From: Neurospora tetrasperma FGSC 2508
Taxonomy: Eukaryota; Ascomycota; Sordariomycetes; Sordariales; Sordariaceae
Assembly (NCBI RefSeq): GCF_000213175.1
Contig: NW_009799100.1
Span: 3,258,871-3,296,711 of the forward strand
Reading direction: 5' to 3'
DNA: 37,841 nucleotides
Position 1 is the stretch's first letter. The number at the start of each line of letters is the position of its first letter. The notes beneath the pieces were generated by a model. That model did not search any database. It was not told where the DNA came from and saw nothing but the letters and a program-made list of their open reading frames with translations. Positions 22,491 to 33,177 of the stretch are shown one piece after another. The translations under genes and the position numbers were made by a program.

Positions 22491-22579
22491 GCGGGTTTAG
22501 CTCAGTTGGGAGAGCGTCAGACTGAAGTCCACTTCACTCAATAATCTGAAGGTCGTGTGTTCGATCCACACAAACCGCA
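22491..22579 (+). tRNA. tRNA-Phe (GAA) with a 16-base intron
   Basis: The gene folds as acceptor gcgggtt, D arm gctc..gagc, anticodon stem tcaga/tctga with loop ctgaag-a (anticodon GAA), variable aggtc, and T arm gtgtg-ttcgatc-cacac, ending aaaccgc plus discriminator a at 22579. The intron 22528-22543 lies one base 3' of the anticodon, the canonical place, leaving a 73-base mature tRNA. The fifth acceptor pair is G against A, a single mismatch. CCA is not encoded, as usual in eukaryotes. A T-rich run for RNA polymerase III termination follows (tttt at about 22585 and a longer T run at 22591-22598). The MITE-like element ends about 245 bases upstream. Confidence 0.95.
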
Positions 22580-22598
22580 TCTTCTTTTGGAATTTTTT

Positions 22599-23110
22599 TT
22601 CCCCAACGGGGTCGGTCACATAAGATGTGGGCCTAGCGAGGGTGGCGGCGATTCAGGGGAAGTAAACAATGAACCAGGCGCAACTGTTCCTGTATGTAAG
22701 CAAGGAGCAGCAGCACGTGGCAACCGCAGGAAATGCGATTTATTTTCTGGTTTTTTTTTCACAGCGAATGCAGTGTGTTTTGGGAAAATTGAATGGATGA
22801 TGTAGTGGAAGTCAACGGTGGTTCATCACCTTCAGAAATATGATATCAGAGTAAATATATAGCTTATGTACATGAATGTTGAAAAGAATAATGATAATAT
22901 GTTCAAGAGAATAAAGTGAAGATGTTGTTCAGCGAATGAGAAGTAGTGCCGAATCCGAAGAAGTAGACGGGTTCCTGAGCAGCGGAACAAGCGAGCTCGC
23001 CCAAAGAGAGAGACATTCGCATAAAAAGAACAAATATGGTTAGCAGCCCACAAGAACTGATAAAAGAAGTATAAGAATCCTCCACCTTCGTACCGCGTCA
23101 CTAATGCAAC
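22599..23110. other. Intergenic, no gene seen
   Basis: Between the tRNA and the stop of the GH16 gene. Nothing recognisable was found apart from a short T run near 22750. The right part is presumably the 3' untranslated region of the glucanase. Confidence 0.6.
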
Positions 23111-24040
23111 TCAGTTAGAGACATATTGAGCGACATAACCGACCTCCATCATGGACCCAGGCCCATCCAGAGTGTTGGCGTTCGGATAACCGGGCTGTAA
23201 ATTATCAACAAGTTAGCATCTACGTCGCAATTCCAATAATGAAGAACCAGGACAGCTTACCCAATTCCCACCAACAGCCACGTTCAAGATAAAGAACAAC
23301 GGCTTGTTGCTGATCTTGTCGAATATCGCCGAGTCACCCAGCGATTGTCCCGACACTTCATGGAACTTGACCCCGTCCATGTACCACGTAATTTTGGAAG
23401 TCCACCAGTCACCCGACGTGCGATCCCACTCAATCTTCCACGTATGCCAGTCCTGGTTCGGAATGGCGGTACTGGCCCCCCTGCCGCTGGGTTCGTTGCA
23501 TGGACCGCCGGGATACGTTCCGCAGTGGAGGGTTCCGTACCCTCTCAGATCACCGTTGACGGTCTCCATGATATCGAGCTCACCACAGGCGGGCCAGCTA
23601 CCGCCTGAGCGGAGTTCTTGGCCCAGCAGCCAAAAGGCTGGCCAGATTCCCGCCTTGGTGTTGGTCGGGTTGCTGCCGAAGCGAATTTCGGCCTGGGCGA
23701 CGGTCTTCTTGCCGGCTGGGGGTGTGAAAGTATAAGTAGACTCGATGCGGCCGGAGATCCAGTCGCCGTTGCCGTTCTGTTGGCGCCAGGGGATGATCTG
23801 CAGGGTGTGGTCGCCACTGACATGGATGGTCTTGGTGGAGGAGGTGTACGTCTCGAGCTCGTTATTGACGTTGAGCTTGCCGTTAATGATGTTCCATCGG
23901 CTCGCACTGGGCAAGGTTTGCGGACTGCCTTCGAATTCGTCGTACCAGACTAGGTTGTAACCCTGGAGAGTGGGAGGGTGCCAGGCTGAGACCAGTGAGG
24001 GAAGGAAAGGAAGGAGGAGGATGGATCGATCGAAACGCAT
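23111..24040 (-). CDS. Secreted GH16 beta-glucanase (laminarinase type)
   Basis: A glycoside hydrolase family 16 enzyme acting on beta-1,3 or mixed beta-1,3/1,4 glucans outside the cell or at the wall. The model is exon 1 24040-23261, intron 23260-23195 (66 bases, gtaagc..cag) and exon 2 23194-23111, giving 287 residues. Residues 1-19 form a signal peptide (MRFDRSILLLPFLPSLVSA). The GH16 active site GELDIMET has the nucleophile at about Glu154, the helper Asp156 and the acid/base Glu159; WPAFWLLG and FFILNVAVGGNW are further family blocks. Exon 2 supplies the conserved end PGYPN..MEVGYVAQYV. The start was chosen because it begins the signal peptide; the open frame extends upstream but without an ATG there. 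GH16 covers several specificities, so the exact glucan cannot be fixed from sequence. Confidence 0.95.
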
Positions 24041-24298
24041 TGTAACTGGACTGTGTGTGTGGAAAGGAATGTAGTGAAGTGAAACGAGGGCAGTATATGC
24101 TGGTAGAACAAGAAGCTGGCAAAGAATGTACAGACAATGTTGAACGAGTGTCCGGAAGCTCTTGCTCTGTTGAAGGTAAGAGTAAGGCCTCAAGAAGGGG
24201 AAATTATGTTGTAGTTAAATAATCATCTCGAACACCATCCAAATGTATGGTCTGGAGGAAAATGACCGCAGTGCGGCAGCATCGTTCTCAGGGTAGGA
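24041..24298. other. Upstream region of the GH16 gene
   Basis: Short intergenic stretch carrying the presumed promoter and 5' untranslated region of the minus-strand glucanase. No clear TATA element or other site was recognised. Confidence 0.5.
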
Positions 24299-25386
24299 TC
24301 AGCCGGTCATATTGAGAACTGCTGAGTATGAGAGGTGTGCCATCAAGGACGGTATCACTTGAATGGTTTCCAAGCCTTTCTTGGTGCTTGGTCCGAAGGT
24401 CCGGAGGAGTATTCCGGCACCGACCGGTGTAGGTGGAAGGCTGGGTGTATCGACATGGCGGATAGGTCCCGGATCTGCTGCCGGAAGGAGCAAGAGATCC
24501 CCTTCGACGAAATAAGGATCTAGATTTATCCTGCCGTTCGAGGGCTGTGTGAATATACCTAGATCACTGGCTTCCCAAGTTCTCATCACCATGAAGCCAC
24601 CCTAATCACTGAGGCTCAACCTCCAATAGCAGTCAGTTATCGCGCAAAAGCTCTAGAATTCTGGGATTTAGGAGTTTGACTGAGGTGTTTTGGAGTTGTA
24701 GACATCTTAGGTCCAGGCAGAAGTTGACAGCATCCCGCTGTCTCTATTGGGCCACTCGGACGATGTCGTTAGATGAAAGGTCCCAGGAACAATGCTACTA
24801 CCGTTACAGTACCGTATGATCAGACCCCGGATTGTTGTCTGCTGTCGTTGTTCCTGCGTTAGTTGACCAGCCTGTGGCACTGCATAGACAGGGGAGATAT
24901 TGAGCACAAGGACATTGCCCCAGTCCTGCTGATTTTAGCGCCCTCTTCACGCGGAGCTATCATTCTTAGTGACCTGGAGTGCATAACTTGGGTAGTATCG
25001 ATGTCAGAGGGATCGCATGCTGCCAGGTAAGTAACCCGTGATGGGAGTAATACCGCCGAGTATGCTGCCCACGGGTCTCGGCTGGGGGATGTTGTCGAGC
25101 AGAAAAGGCAAGTGCCTGCCTACACTGGGCACGACGGCCTGCGTGTAACGTTGTATACTGGGCGCTGTCTCCCACTTTGACATGTTTTGTCTTTCAGATT
25201 CTCCCATCTTAGCCATTGCGATGGGTTTCCAGGGCCGTTGGTGATGAGTTGAGGCCGCTGTGTCTGAGACTTTTCATCCAGTGTTTGCGTCTGTTCAATG
25301 ATACTGACGTCAAGCTGGTGCATTAACTGGGATCTATCAAGCGTCTGCCCAAATTGTAAATCATTGCCCAGGGGTCTTGACCAAGG

Positions 25387-25432
25387 CCTTGGGTCTAGAA
25401 TGCACTTGAGAAATCGCGGAGGCTTGAGCAGT
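25387..25432 (+). repeat. 46-bp direct repeat, copy 1
   Basis: This segment, beginning gccttgggtctagaa and containing aatcgcggagg, recurs 444 bases to the right at 25831-25876 with about four fifths of positions matching by eye. On the minus strand the first copy encodes PPRFLKCILDPRPW of the decayed gene. It marks an internal duplication within the relic. Confidence 0.6.
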
Positions 25433-25830
25433 AACTCAATCTCATACATCAAGCCTTGGAAGTTTGTTAGTCTGTTATCCGCTCCACATTGTCTTACAGG
25501 AGGGTAACAGGGGGCGTCGCAAGGCAGGACACGTCTATCTACGCGATATGATTGGCTGAAGCTACCTGATTTCAAGGTGAGAAAGAGCTGACAGAAGAGA
25601 TCAGAACGGCCCCGGGCACCTTCTATCATCGGTAAATTTACAGGGCATTTACCGGACATTTTGTCTTTCCCCTTGGTCTAAGCCCCTGTATACCTTTAGG
25701 CACCAAGCTAACGAACTTTCCAGGGGCGAAGCACATGCCCCGTTGTCGGGCATCCCAGCCAGCCGGCTTCACAACGACTGATGACGTCCCGATGTTTGGG
25801 TCGGGTTTTCACCCCATCATTCCCCCACAA

Positions 25831-25876
25831 GGCCTTGGGTCTCGAACGCAGTTCAGAATCGCGGAGGTTCAGGATA
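25831..25876 (+). repeat. 46-bp direct repeat, copy 2
   Basis: Partner of the repeat at 25387-25432, with gccttgggtctcgaa and aatcgcggagg in the same register. It lies at the boundary of the third-frame block of the decayed gene, suggesting that an ancestral duplication took place before decay. Confidence 0.6.
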
Positions 25877-26069
25877 GCATGTTCATTGGCTGAATCATTT
25901 GCAGGTTAAGATTGCCAGGGGCACATGCACCGGTTTCTTTGCAAAGGAAAAGGAGGAGGGATACGACCTTGTTTTCCAATTCTAGCCACGCGTTCTCATC
26001 TTGTGGCTTGTTTCTAACTGCAAGCTCTTGCATGCGATGAAGTCGAGACAACCCATTGAGTTTTGGCAA

Positions 26070-27707
26070 CCGTCTCCCGATTCCAAGCGCTTTCGAGTGT
26101 AGGTGAGATCCAAACTCATGAACAAGGCGTCGGACAGTTATTGTTTCACTTATTCCCTGCAGTGTCGCCAGTGCCTGGCTCCGTCAGCCTACTCTTCGAC
26201 GGGATAGGAGGCTGTGATGATGATTGAAGGGTGGTGAAAGGACATATGACTTTGCCACCTGAAAAAAAAAAAAACCCCCGTTCATGTCCGCCGTAGAGGT
26301 CGTAGATCATACAAGAGGTAAGGCGAGCTGATCGTCGGTGTTTAAGATCCGGCGAGCGTCCCGGATCATCGGCGCCCATCCCTTTCTGCCTGACTGATGC
26401 AAGTAGTGATGAAAACCCAAAGTTACGCTCATTGACAGGAAGGGTGTGATCATTCGAATCCGGATGGCCTTGGCAGGTTATTTTTTTTTCCAGGTCACCG
26501 GAACAGTGGTGATCACCTTACCCGGAATGATATCCTTTCAGAAGACGAGAAATTTCCTCACATCGACGGAAGGTACCCAGGTTGACGATTTGATGGGTTT
26601 CATTTTGGTGAGCTGAGGTTCGAACACAACTGGAAGTAACGAAAATTGGACGATGGGGCAAGAGGGAGCCGAAGACAGACACGCAGAAACGCAAGTTAAG
26701 AAAGTAAGGTAAGAGCGAAGGATGGGGGGTTGGCTTAAATGAACGCTTGCCGGGAAGAAGAGCAGAGGAGATGGAACGCCTAGCCAGGACGGGGAGAAAT
26801 ACGGCATTTGGAGCACGGCCAGCAATGATCCAACAGCAGGTGTGTGAAACTATTTTGTGTCGATTTGCTTATCTTGGGACGGTAGGAGTTGGAAGGCAAG
26901 AAGGGCCTTTTTAAATGCAAGTTTGCAGACCTAACGATAAAGAAACACGATCTTCACACCAGTTATTGAAAGCCTAGTGAGTAAAAGAGGAAGGAGTCAT
27001 ACCTGTGGGTGATGTGGTTTGAACAAAAAGCAAAACTACTTGAAACGAAGAAGAAAAGGATACTCGGGGAATTGGCAAAATCTAGACTATCTCTCTGAAC
27101 GCCCGGCAGTAAGCACAGGAAGCAGCATACCTACTTCTGTACGTATGTTCGCTCAGTTAGTGAAAGCTACTACTGTGTGTACAACACTGCCCACCAATAT
27201 CTTATTTGTGTTTCAAAGCATAGGCTCGGACTCGAGCGCTAGATTTACCAACGCCCTGTCTGATTTCCAGGCTTTTTAGGTGTTCAGCTTTTTGCCAATT
27301 CCCCGAGTTCCGAGGTGAGGTTTCATTAGGTACCTCTAAGCAGAAGATCGCCATATGGACAAATACCTTCAGGTAAACAGTCTACCCCACTTCAAGTGCT
27401 TGCCGGGTCCAGTGCCCTGGCACGGGTGCGGCACAGCTTCACCTTACTTGCCTACAGGCTGCTGATGTGCGGCGCCATGTGTACTTTAAATTGTCCACCT
27501 TTCAAATTCTGCCGACATCACAGCACTCCGTACAAACATGCCCCTTCTGTCTTTGACCTTTTTGATCATTTCACTGTATTAAGCCATGTCCATCAAGGAT
27601 ATTATATCTCATTATGTGTCGTTATACATTCCAACATGCAAATCATTATCATCGTCATGACCATTATCGCCAACAACCCCACACCGAAACCTCGACCACG
27701 AGGGTAT
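26070..27707. other. Intergenic, no gene seen
   Basis: About 1.6 kb with only short unconvincing frames on both strands. It includes a poly(A) run followed by C5 at 26262-26279 and a poly(T) run near 26481. The right end is probably the 3' untranslated region of the M28 peptidase gene. An exon of the decayed gene to the left could lie here but none is recognisable. Confidence 0.6.
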
Positions 27708-29295
27708 CTAGATCTCCTCCCCACCGCCGCAAGGTCCAGAGTGGGAGTGGACATGGGCCCCGTTTGCGCGCTTCTTGTTGCGCTTAAGGGTCTGGGCAAC
27801 ATCACCATCCCAGCGGCGCTGCATAAGGTTGATGGCGGGAAGCGACTTGAACGAGCGGGCATACTTGGCCACGCTGTTGGCGATGGCCTTTGTGTTGAGA
27901 AGGAAGGCATCCCATGCAATGTTGTCAATGGTGTCGCCGGCCTGGTGGTAGTTGACATCGTACGCGATGCCAGCTGTGCCACCAACGGCCGCAGCTTCCG
28001 CCTCGGTCTTGATGCCCTCGGCACCGGTGAAGATGCCACCCGAGGGAATGCCGTTCTCGATGAAGGCGGCATAGTCGGAGCGACCGTTGAACTCGGAGGG
28101 AACAGAGGCGACCTTGTTCTTGGAGAAGAACTGCTCAAAGTCCTTCTCGATGACGTCGGAGCCCTGGGGACCGGTCAGGTTGAAGGCGCTGCCGTCACCG
28201 TCATAGATGCCGTAGATGTAGTTGGGGCTGGCAATCTGTTTTTGGAACGTCAGCATCATGGCATTATTGGCTGACATCTCGAAAAGGGAAGCATACCATA
28301 TCGAAGTTGAGGTAAGCACGGATCTTGGCGAGCTCAGTCTTGGAACCGTTGAGAGATTTGACATAGTATTCGGAGCCGAGCAGGCCAAACTCCTCAGCAG
28401 ACCAGAAGCCAAAGCGGACGGCGTTCTTGACCTGGAATTTGGCAAGGGCCTTCGCGACGGTCAAGATACCAATAATACCGGAACCGTCATCGTTGATACC
28501 TGGGCCTGCGGCAACGGAGTCAGAATGGCCACCAACAACGAGGACGTTGTTGTGGTCACCGCCCTTTGTCTCGGCAATGACGTTGAAGCTGACACGGTGC
28601 TCGGTGACAGCGTCTACCTTGAACTCGGCCTTGATCTCCTCACCACCCTTGATGGAAGCAATGAGAGCCTCGCCATCCTCCTTGCTGAGACCAACAACGG
28701 GCGCATAGTCCTTGAAGGCCTCGCCGAGGGTGCCCGAAAGAGAGCCAGCAACGTTGTTGTAGATGACCAGGCCGACGGCGCCAGCCTCCTTGGCGCTCAG
28801 GGCCTTCTGGCCGAAAGTGCAGTTACCCCGGGAGACGAGAACGATGTTACCGGAAGCCTCAGCAGGGTACTCGGCGGCCGAGCAGCCAAGGCCCCCGGCA
28901 TAGACGATAGGCCCAGTGGCAGATCCAGCAGGGGTATAGGTCATGATCCGGACATCGAGGGCCTTGCCGTTGACACTCAAGGAACCGGTACCAGCCGAGT
29001 AAGTCTCGACAAAGGGCTGCTTGTAGACGTCATAGTAACCGGTGTCCTTGAGGGTGTTGTAGAGGAAGTCGACGGTGGCGTTGTGACCGGTGCTGCCAAA
29101 GACACGAGTGCCGTTGTTGGCATCGGCAATGTCCTGAAGCTTCTGAGCACCGGCGCGGATGTCCTGCTCGGTGATTTGGTACTGCAAGGCGTCGGAGCAG
29201 ACATAGGGCTTCCTGGTAGGACCACCTTGGATGGTAGCAGCCAGTGCGGGAATCGCCAGGGCGAGGGTTGCGAGGGAGGCAGCGACAGTTCTCAT
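27708..29295 (-). CDS. lap2: Secreted M28 zinc aminopeptidase with PA domain (Lap2 type)
   Basis: An extracellular leucine-type aminopeptidase removing N-terminal residues from peptides. Exon 1 is 29295-28297 and exon 2 28235-27708, with intron 28296-28236 (61 bases, CTGAC branch site), giving 508 residues. Residues 1-19 or so form a signal peptide (MRTVAASLATLALAIPALA). A PA domain occupies about 120-225 (GLVIYNN region), followed by the M28 catalytic domain. Expected zinc ligands and catalytic residues are present: His257 in GGHSDSV, Asp269 in INDDGSG, Glu301-Glu302 in SAEEFGLLG, Asp332 in NFDM and His430 in YHQAGDT. Length and layout match fungal leucine aminopeptidase 2; the symbol follows Aspergillus usage and is by similarity. 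The C-terminal tail is basic then His/Gly-rich (KRNKKRANGAHVHSHSG), which is unusual and may be lineage-specific. Confidence 0.95.
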
Positions 29296-31403
29296 TTTGG
29301 CGGATCCAACACCTATGCTTTTTTTGAGCCGAGAGAGGGCTGAAAAGGCAGAGCGGAGGAGAGGTAGAGATGTAAGACAGGAACGTGGGAATCACCGTCA
29401 AGATAGGGCTTTTGAGCTCCCATCTTGTCAACCCCTGCCTGTTGTTGCTCTGCAGCGCGACTCAGTTCACACGGCAGCGCATTCCATTCCCATGTCAACT
29501 CACACTCACCACCTTCTCCTTTACCTAGGCTACATATCAACCATCACGTCAACGAAGCCTTGAAAATCGACAACACGAGGTTCGATGAGACGAGGTTCCC
29601 GAAGTGGCAGTTAAATGTAGCGCTCCCACTAGTCTTCCCCAGTTTCCTGGCCTTGGCGGGCTCTAGGCTGGGCTAGCCAAGAAAAGCCAAGCGTGATATC
29701 GCGGGAGCTGCCTCTTTTAGCATGGCGCCCATCGAGGCCAATTGCCGAATGTCGTGCTCTGCTAAATCCAGAACGGCAGGTTCTGGACACTCATGCCGGC
29801 CTGGATCATCGGGATAGGCATCGTTTCTCGGCATTCTTGGGAGTTGGGACTGGGATTCGAAATTCCCCCTCTTTGCGAGGTGGAGCTGGGATTCATCATT
29901 TCGATCCGGAACTGGTCTGTTGCTTTTCCTATGCGTACCAAAACCTGCTCAAAGGCTTTCAGTTCCAACAACGACATCATTATCGGACAATCGAATGAAC
30001 AACCGAACCAAAAAAAAAAAAAGCCGTCAATGTTGGATCTGCACAAATACATATGTATCAGGCAGCCACGCAGGAACAGCGTGGGATATCAATTCCGACA
30101 ACGTGCTGTGCCTCTCAAAGCGTGCCTTACATATCCGACCCTCCCACGCAACGAACGCCTTGCATTTGTGTCTCTCGAGTTTGGAAGCTGACAAGAGTCA
30201 AGACAGCAAGATAGCGAGCAGGTGATGCTTAGACAATGCGCCCAGCGGTGAGCACATACGTTACAGTACAAGAACGTCACTCATCCGTCCATTATCCGTC
30301 ATCTCCATCTCGGGCATGTCAACCCAAAATAGGTCCTCACCGAAGTCGTGAAGTGTGGTGATTTCGATAGCAAGTCTGGAGAGACCTGGTCGGAGGTCTT
30401 GTCACTGCAGGAGACCGTTTGCTTGCGCCTATCTTCGGACTTGGCTTAGCATGGGTGGTTTTCTTGGTGTCTTGGTTTTGGGTGACGAACACGAACCAGC
30501 CTGATAATAAATATACATAGTAGTAGGTGAGACAATGGGCCAAGGCCAACATCGCAAGTGAAATATTACCTAGTTGGGAGTTTCACTTACTAGGTACATA
30601 TGTGCTTGCCGACTCAATTGCGCGCCAAGACAGGCGTTCAGGGGAAGGTACCCCGCGTAAACATTGCCGCTGCCCCTCGATGGAAGCTCGGTCTTGGCAG
30701 CATTCAAAGGTCGTGAGTGCAAGCAACGGGCGACTACTTGAAGAACATATCTTCTCAAGTCAACGAACTCGGTGTTGTAAGTGTTGTCGAGCCGAGATGT
30801 ATCAGATACTTCGTGGTCGAAGTACTCTCCCCACCATCTTACGCTTGTAAAACAGAGTATCTCGTATCCGAGTATCCTTCTTCATCATTACGCTTGTAAA
30901 GAGTGTAAGAATCATCCAATCTTTGTCTACCTAGCCAAAATCGTTTGAAAGCATGACTCTGGCTCCTCATGGTAAAACCTAAAGAAGTACAAAACTCTAT
31001 TCTACTTGCTGATGATGAAATGGGCATGAATCTACGCTGCCCATCAACCCTATTTGAACCAACCCACCGGTGTTCATTTTGCTCTACAGTCTCTTGGAGA
31101 CAAGGACAAGCCAAAACCACATGAACGCCTAGCCTGCTTGATCTTCTTCGTTGCTCCCCTTCGAAACTTTGGGCCCGCCAATGCGTGATGATACCGCCAT
31201 GCCGTGATAATGTAGTGTTTTACACCGAAAAACAGAACGCGCTACTCCCAACCCCCCCTTTCCATCATCGTAGCTTAGTAACCTGGCCACAACAGAATGC
31301 CCAACTCACCCTCCCCAGAAACGTACAATATTGATACAGCCAATGAAGCCAGATGCATGGCAGAAACCACAAACAAGTCCGTGCCCTTGGTCATGAAGAG
31401 GCT
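29296..31403. other. Intergenic, no gene seen
   Basis: About 2.1 kb between two minus-strand genes, comprising the lap2 promoter on the left and the tam41 3' region on the right. The central part has a poly(A) run at 30010-30022 and a 13-base direct repeat ttacgcttgtaaa at 30839 and 30888. Open frames here are short and show no known motif. Confidence 0.6.
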
Positions 31404-33177
31404 CTACTTCATCTCTGCCTTGCTGTCCACCCCCGACCTTTCGCTGGGCTTATCCTCAGCAGTCGCGGTCTTGGCATTTTCGGCGTCACGTCCTTGACGG
31501 TACTTATCCATCTTTTCCGAGAGGTAACGTATCGTGCGCTTGAAACCGCTGGTAAGAGGGCCCTTGAGAGACTGTGTGGTGGCTGGCCAGTTGATGGTCT
31601 TCTTGATGACGCTCCGGACCTGTTTGCGAAGCTCCGCAGGGTCGTCGCTGGCAATGCGCTGCTCGAAGCCTCCACCCTGGCGACGCTTGAACGAAATGGC
31701 GTCCTCGTTTTGACTTTCCTCCATCATCTTGTTAAAGTCGAGCTGGGGGATCGCAAACTTCTTCTGGTACTCGAAGTAGAGCTTCGATCGGAAAGCCTTG
31801 GGCAACCGGCGAACCATGTTTCCGCGCTTGACAGGGTCCATGTCCTGCACGAGATTGAGGCTCTTGTCATTCCAGATCCAGTCTCTCTCGGTGGCGCCAG
31901 CATCATTATATTCCAAGTTTGGTAGTGTCTCGATCAGAGGAAGATACAGGCGGCGGAAGTTGGTCATGTTGTTGCCGACAATGTTCTTCACCTTGCTTGG
32001 ATTCTCGGTGGGAAGAGACATGCGAGGGTCGCCGAGGTAGCTGATACCAGCAATTGTGGCAAAGAGCTCGTCTTCGGTGAACTTGGGTGGCAGCAACAGC
32101 AGAGCTGTCCGAAGAGCGGACAGAAGGTTGATCTGGTTTGCCAAGCGAATCTTGGGATCGTCGCGCAGAATTTTGACAGGCTTGTGCAGTCGTCCAGCAA
32201 GATAAAGGGTATCCCACTGGGTGAGATCCCGCTCTAGCGTATCTAGTTGTACAACGCCATATTTGATCAAAATGCCATTGACAACGACGTAGGGGTTAAA
32301 GTATACTCCAGCGCCCATCTTGTCCTGAACGTAGGAGACCGCACCCGAGCCCAGGCTCGCCAATGCCGAGTAGTGCTCTCGGTGCTGCTTCATATTGAGG
32401 GAATGCCAATGTTGCGTATGGGTGACGCCAAAAATAAAGTCGATCATCTTGGGCGTTCCATCCTGGGCTCTCTTGACGCCTTCGGGCGCCTTGGGGTGAA
32501 TCTTCCGCAGCTCTTCGTCCGTAATCACTTTGCCACTAGACTTGGATTGCGGGAAGACGCCAGAGCCGTAGGCGAACGCGTAGCGGATTGGGGCCCGGAA
32601 CTCCCAAGGTATCTGCTTAAGAACCTCCCTGAACTCGGGATCGAAGGGAATGAACTGGTTGACACCGAAATTCGCGTGGGGTAGTTGCTTGAACGAGTCG
32701 ATGTTCAAGTTCACATTCGTCTCCCAATCATTCGTCTCGTTGAGAGTTGTGGTGCTGGAGGACGCAGAAGAGCTAGAAGCCTCGTCTAAAACGGCCTGCT
32801 TGGACTTTGTGTCCTTGGATGCCGCATCCGCGGCGGCGTTTGCGGCGTCTTCGTGCTCCACATTCTCCTTGGTGTCCTTCGCCTGAACGGCCGCGCCGTT
32901 GTTGTCGCGTGCCGTGGCGTATCTGCGCCGTAATAGGGGAGTGTGTCTCTGGTAGTATAGCGAACTTGGGGGCAAGGCAGATTGGGAGCGGAAAGGGCTG
33001 GCGCGAGCGAGCAAGGATGGGGCGCGCGGGTTGAGCCGACCCTGGAGAAGCTTTTGGTTAGCATGGGCTGTCTCTTGACGGTCCGTGGGTATGACAATGG
33101 GAACGCATGGGGATAACTTGGGGCCAGAGCTGGAAACATACCGTGAGGATTTGGGGGAGGACCCCTCTGCTAGCCAT
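31404..33177 (-). CDS. tam41: Mitochondrial phosphatidate cytidylyltransferase Tam41
   Basis: Makes CDP-diacylglycerol from phosphatidic acid and CTP on the matrix side of the inner mitochondrial membrane, the first step toward cardiolipin. The model is exon 1 33177-33142 (MASRGVLPQILT), intron 33141-33042 (100 bases, gtatgt..ccag) and exon 2 33041-31404, giving 557 residues. The N-terminus is rich in Arg, Ser and Ala with no acids over about 50 residues, as expected for a matrix presequence. An acidic, Ser/Ala-rich linker follows. The nucleotidyltransferase core has AYGSGVFPQ (about 168-176) and IDFIFGVTHTQHWHSLN (about 212-228), the Tam41 hallmarks. Exon 1 was placed because the main frame has no ATG near its start and the short exon joins in phase. 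The C-terminal Lys/Glu-rich tail extends beyond the yeast protein. Confidence 0.93.

Larger units (their letters stand above)
24299..26069 (-). pseudogene. Decayed minus-strand protein-coding gene, family not recognised
   Basis: Several minus-strand blocks read like real protein but are broken by stops and frame changes. Three share one frame: 25216-25004 (LPFLLDNIPQPRPVGSILGG), 24907-24707 (VLVLNISPVYAVPQAGQLTQ just upstream and within) and 24592-24299 (YFVEGDLLLLPAADPGPIR, then GAGILLRTFGPS). About seven in-frame stops lie between and after them. Further upstream, 25659-25120 is in a second frame (MYEIELLLKPPRFLKCILDP) and 26069-25869 in a third (LHRMQELAVRNKP, ENKVVSLLLFLCKE). Introns could explain some breaks, but no good GT..AG pairs remove all stops. 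Several stops (tga, taa) could come from CGA or CAA by C-to-T change. I do not recognise the family. It might also be two neighbouring relics. Confidence 0.45.

Noticed and set aside
27396-29343. Long antisense open frames (292 and 373 codons) over the M28 gene
   Set aside because: They lie opposite a well-supported coding sequence with normal codon bias and have no motifs of their own; a by-product of the coding strand.
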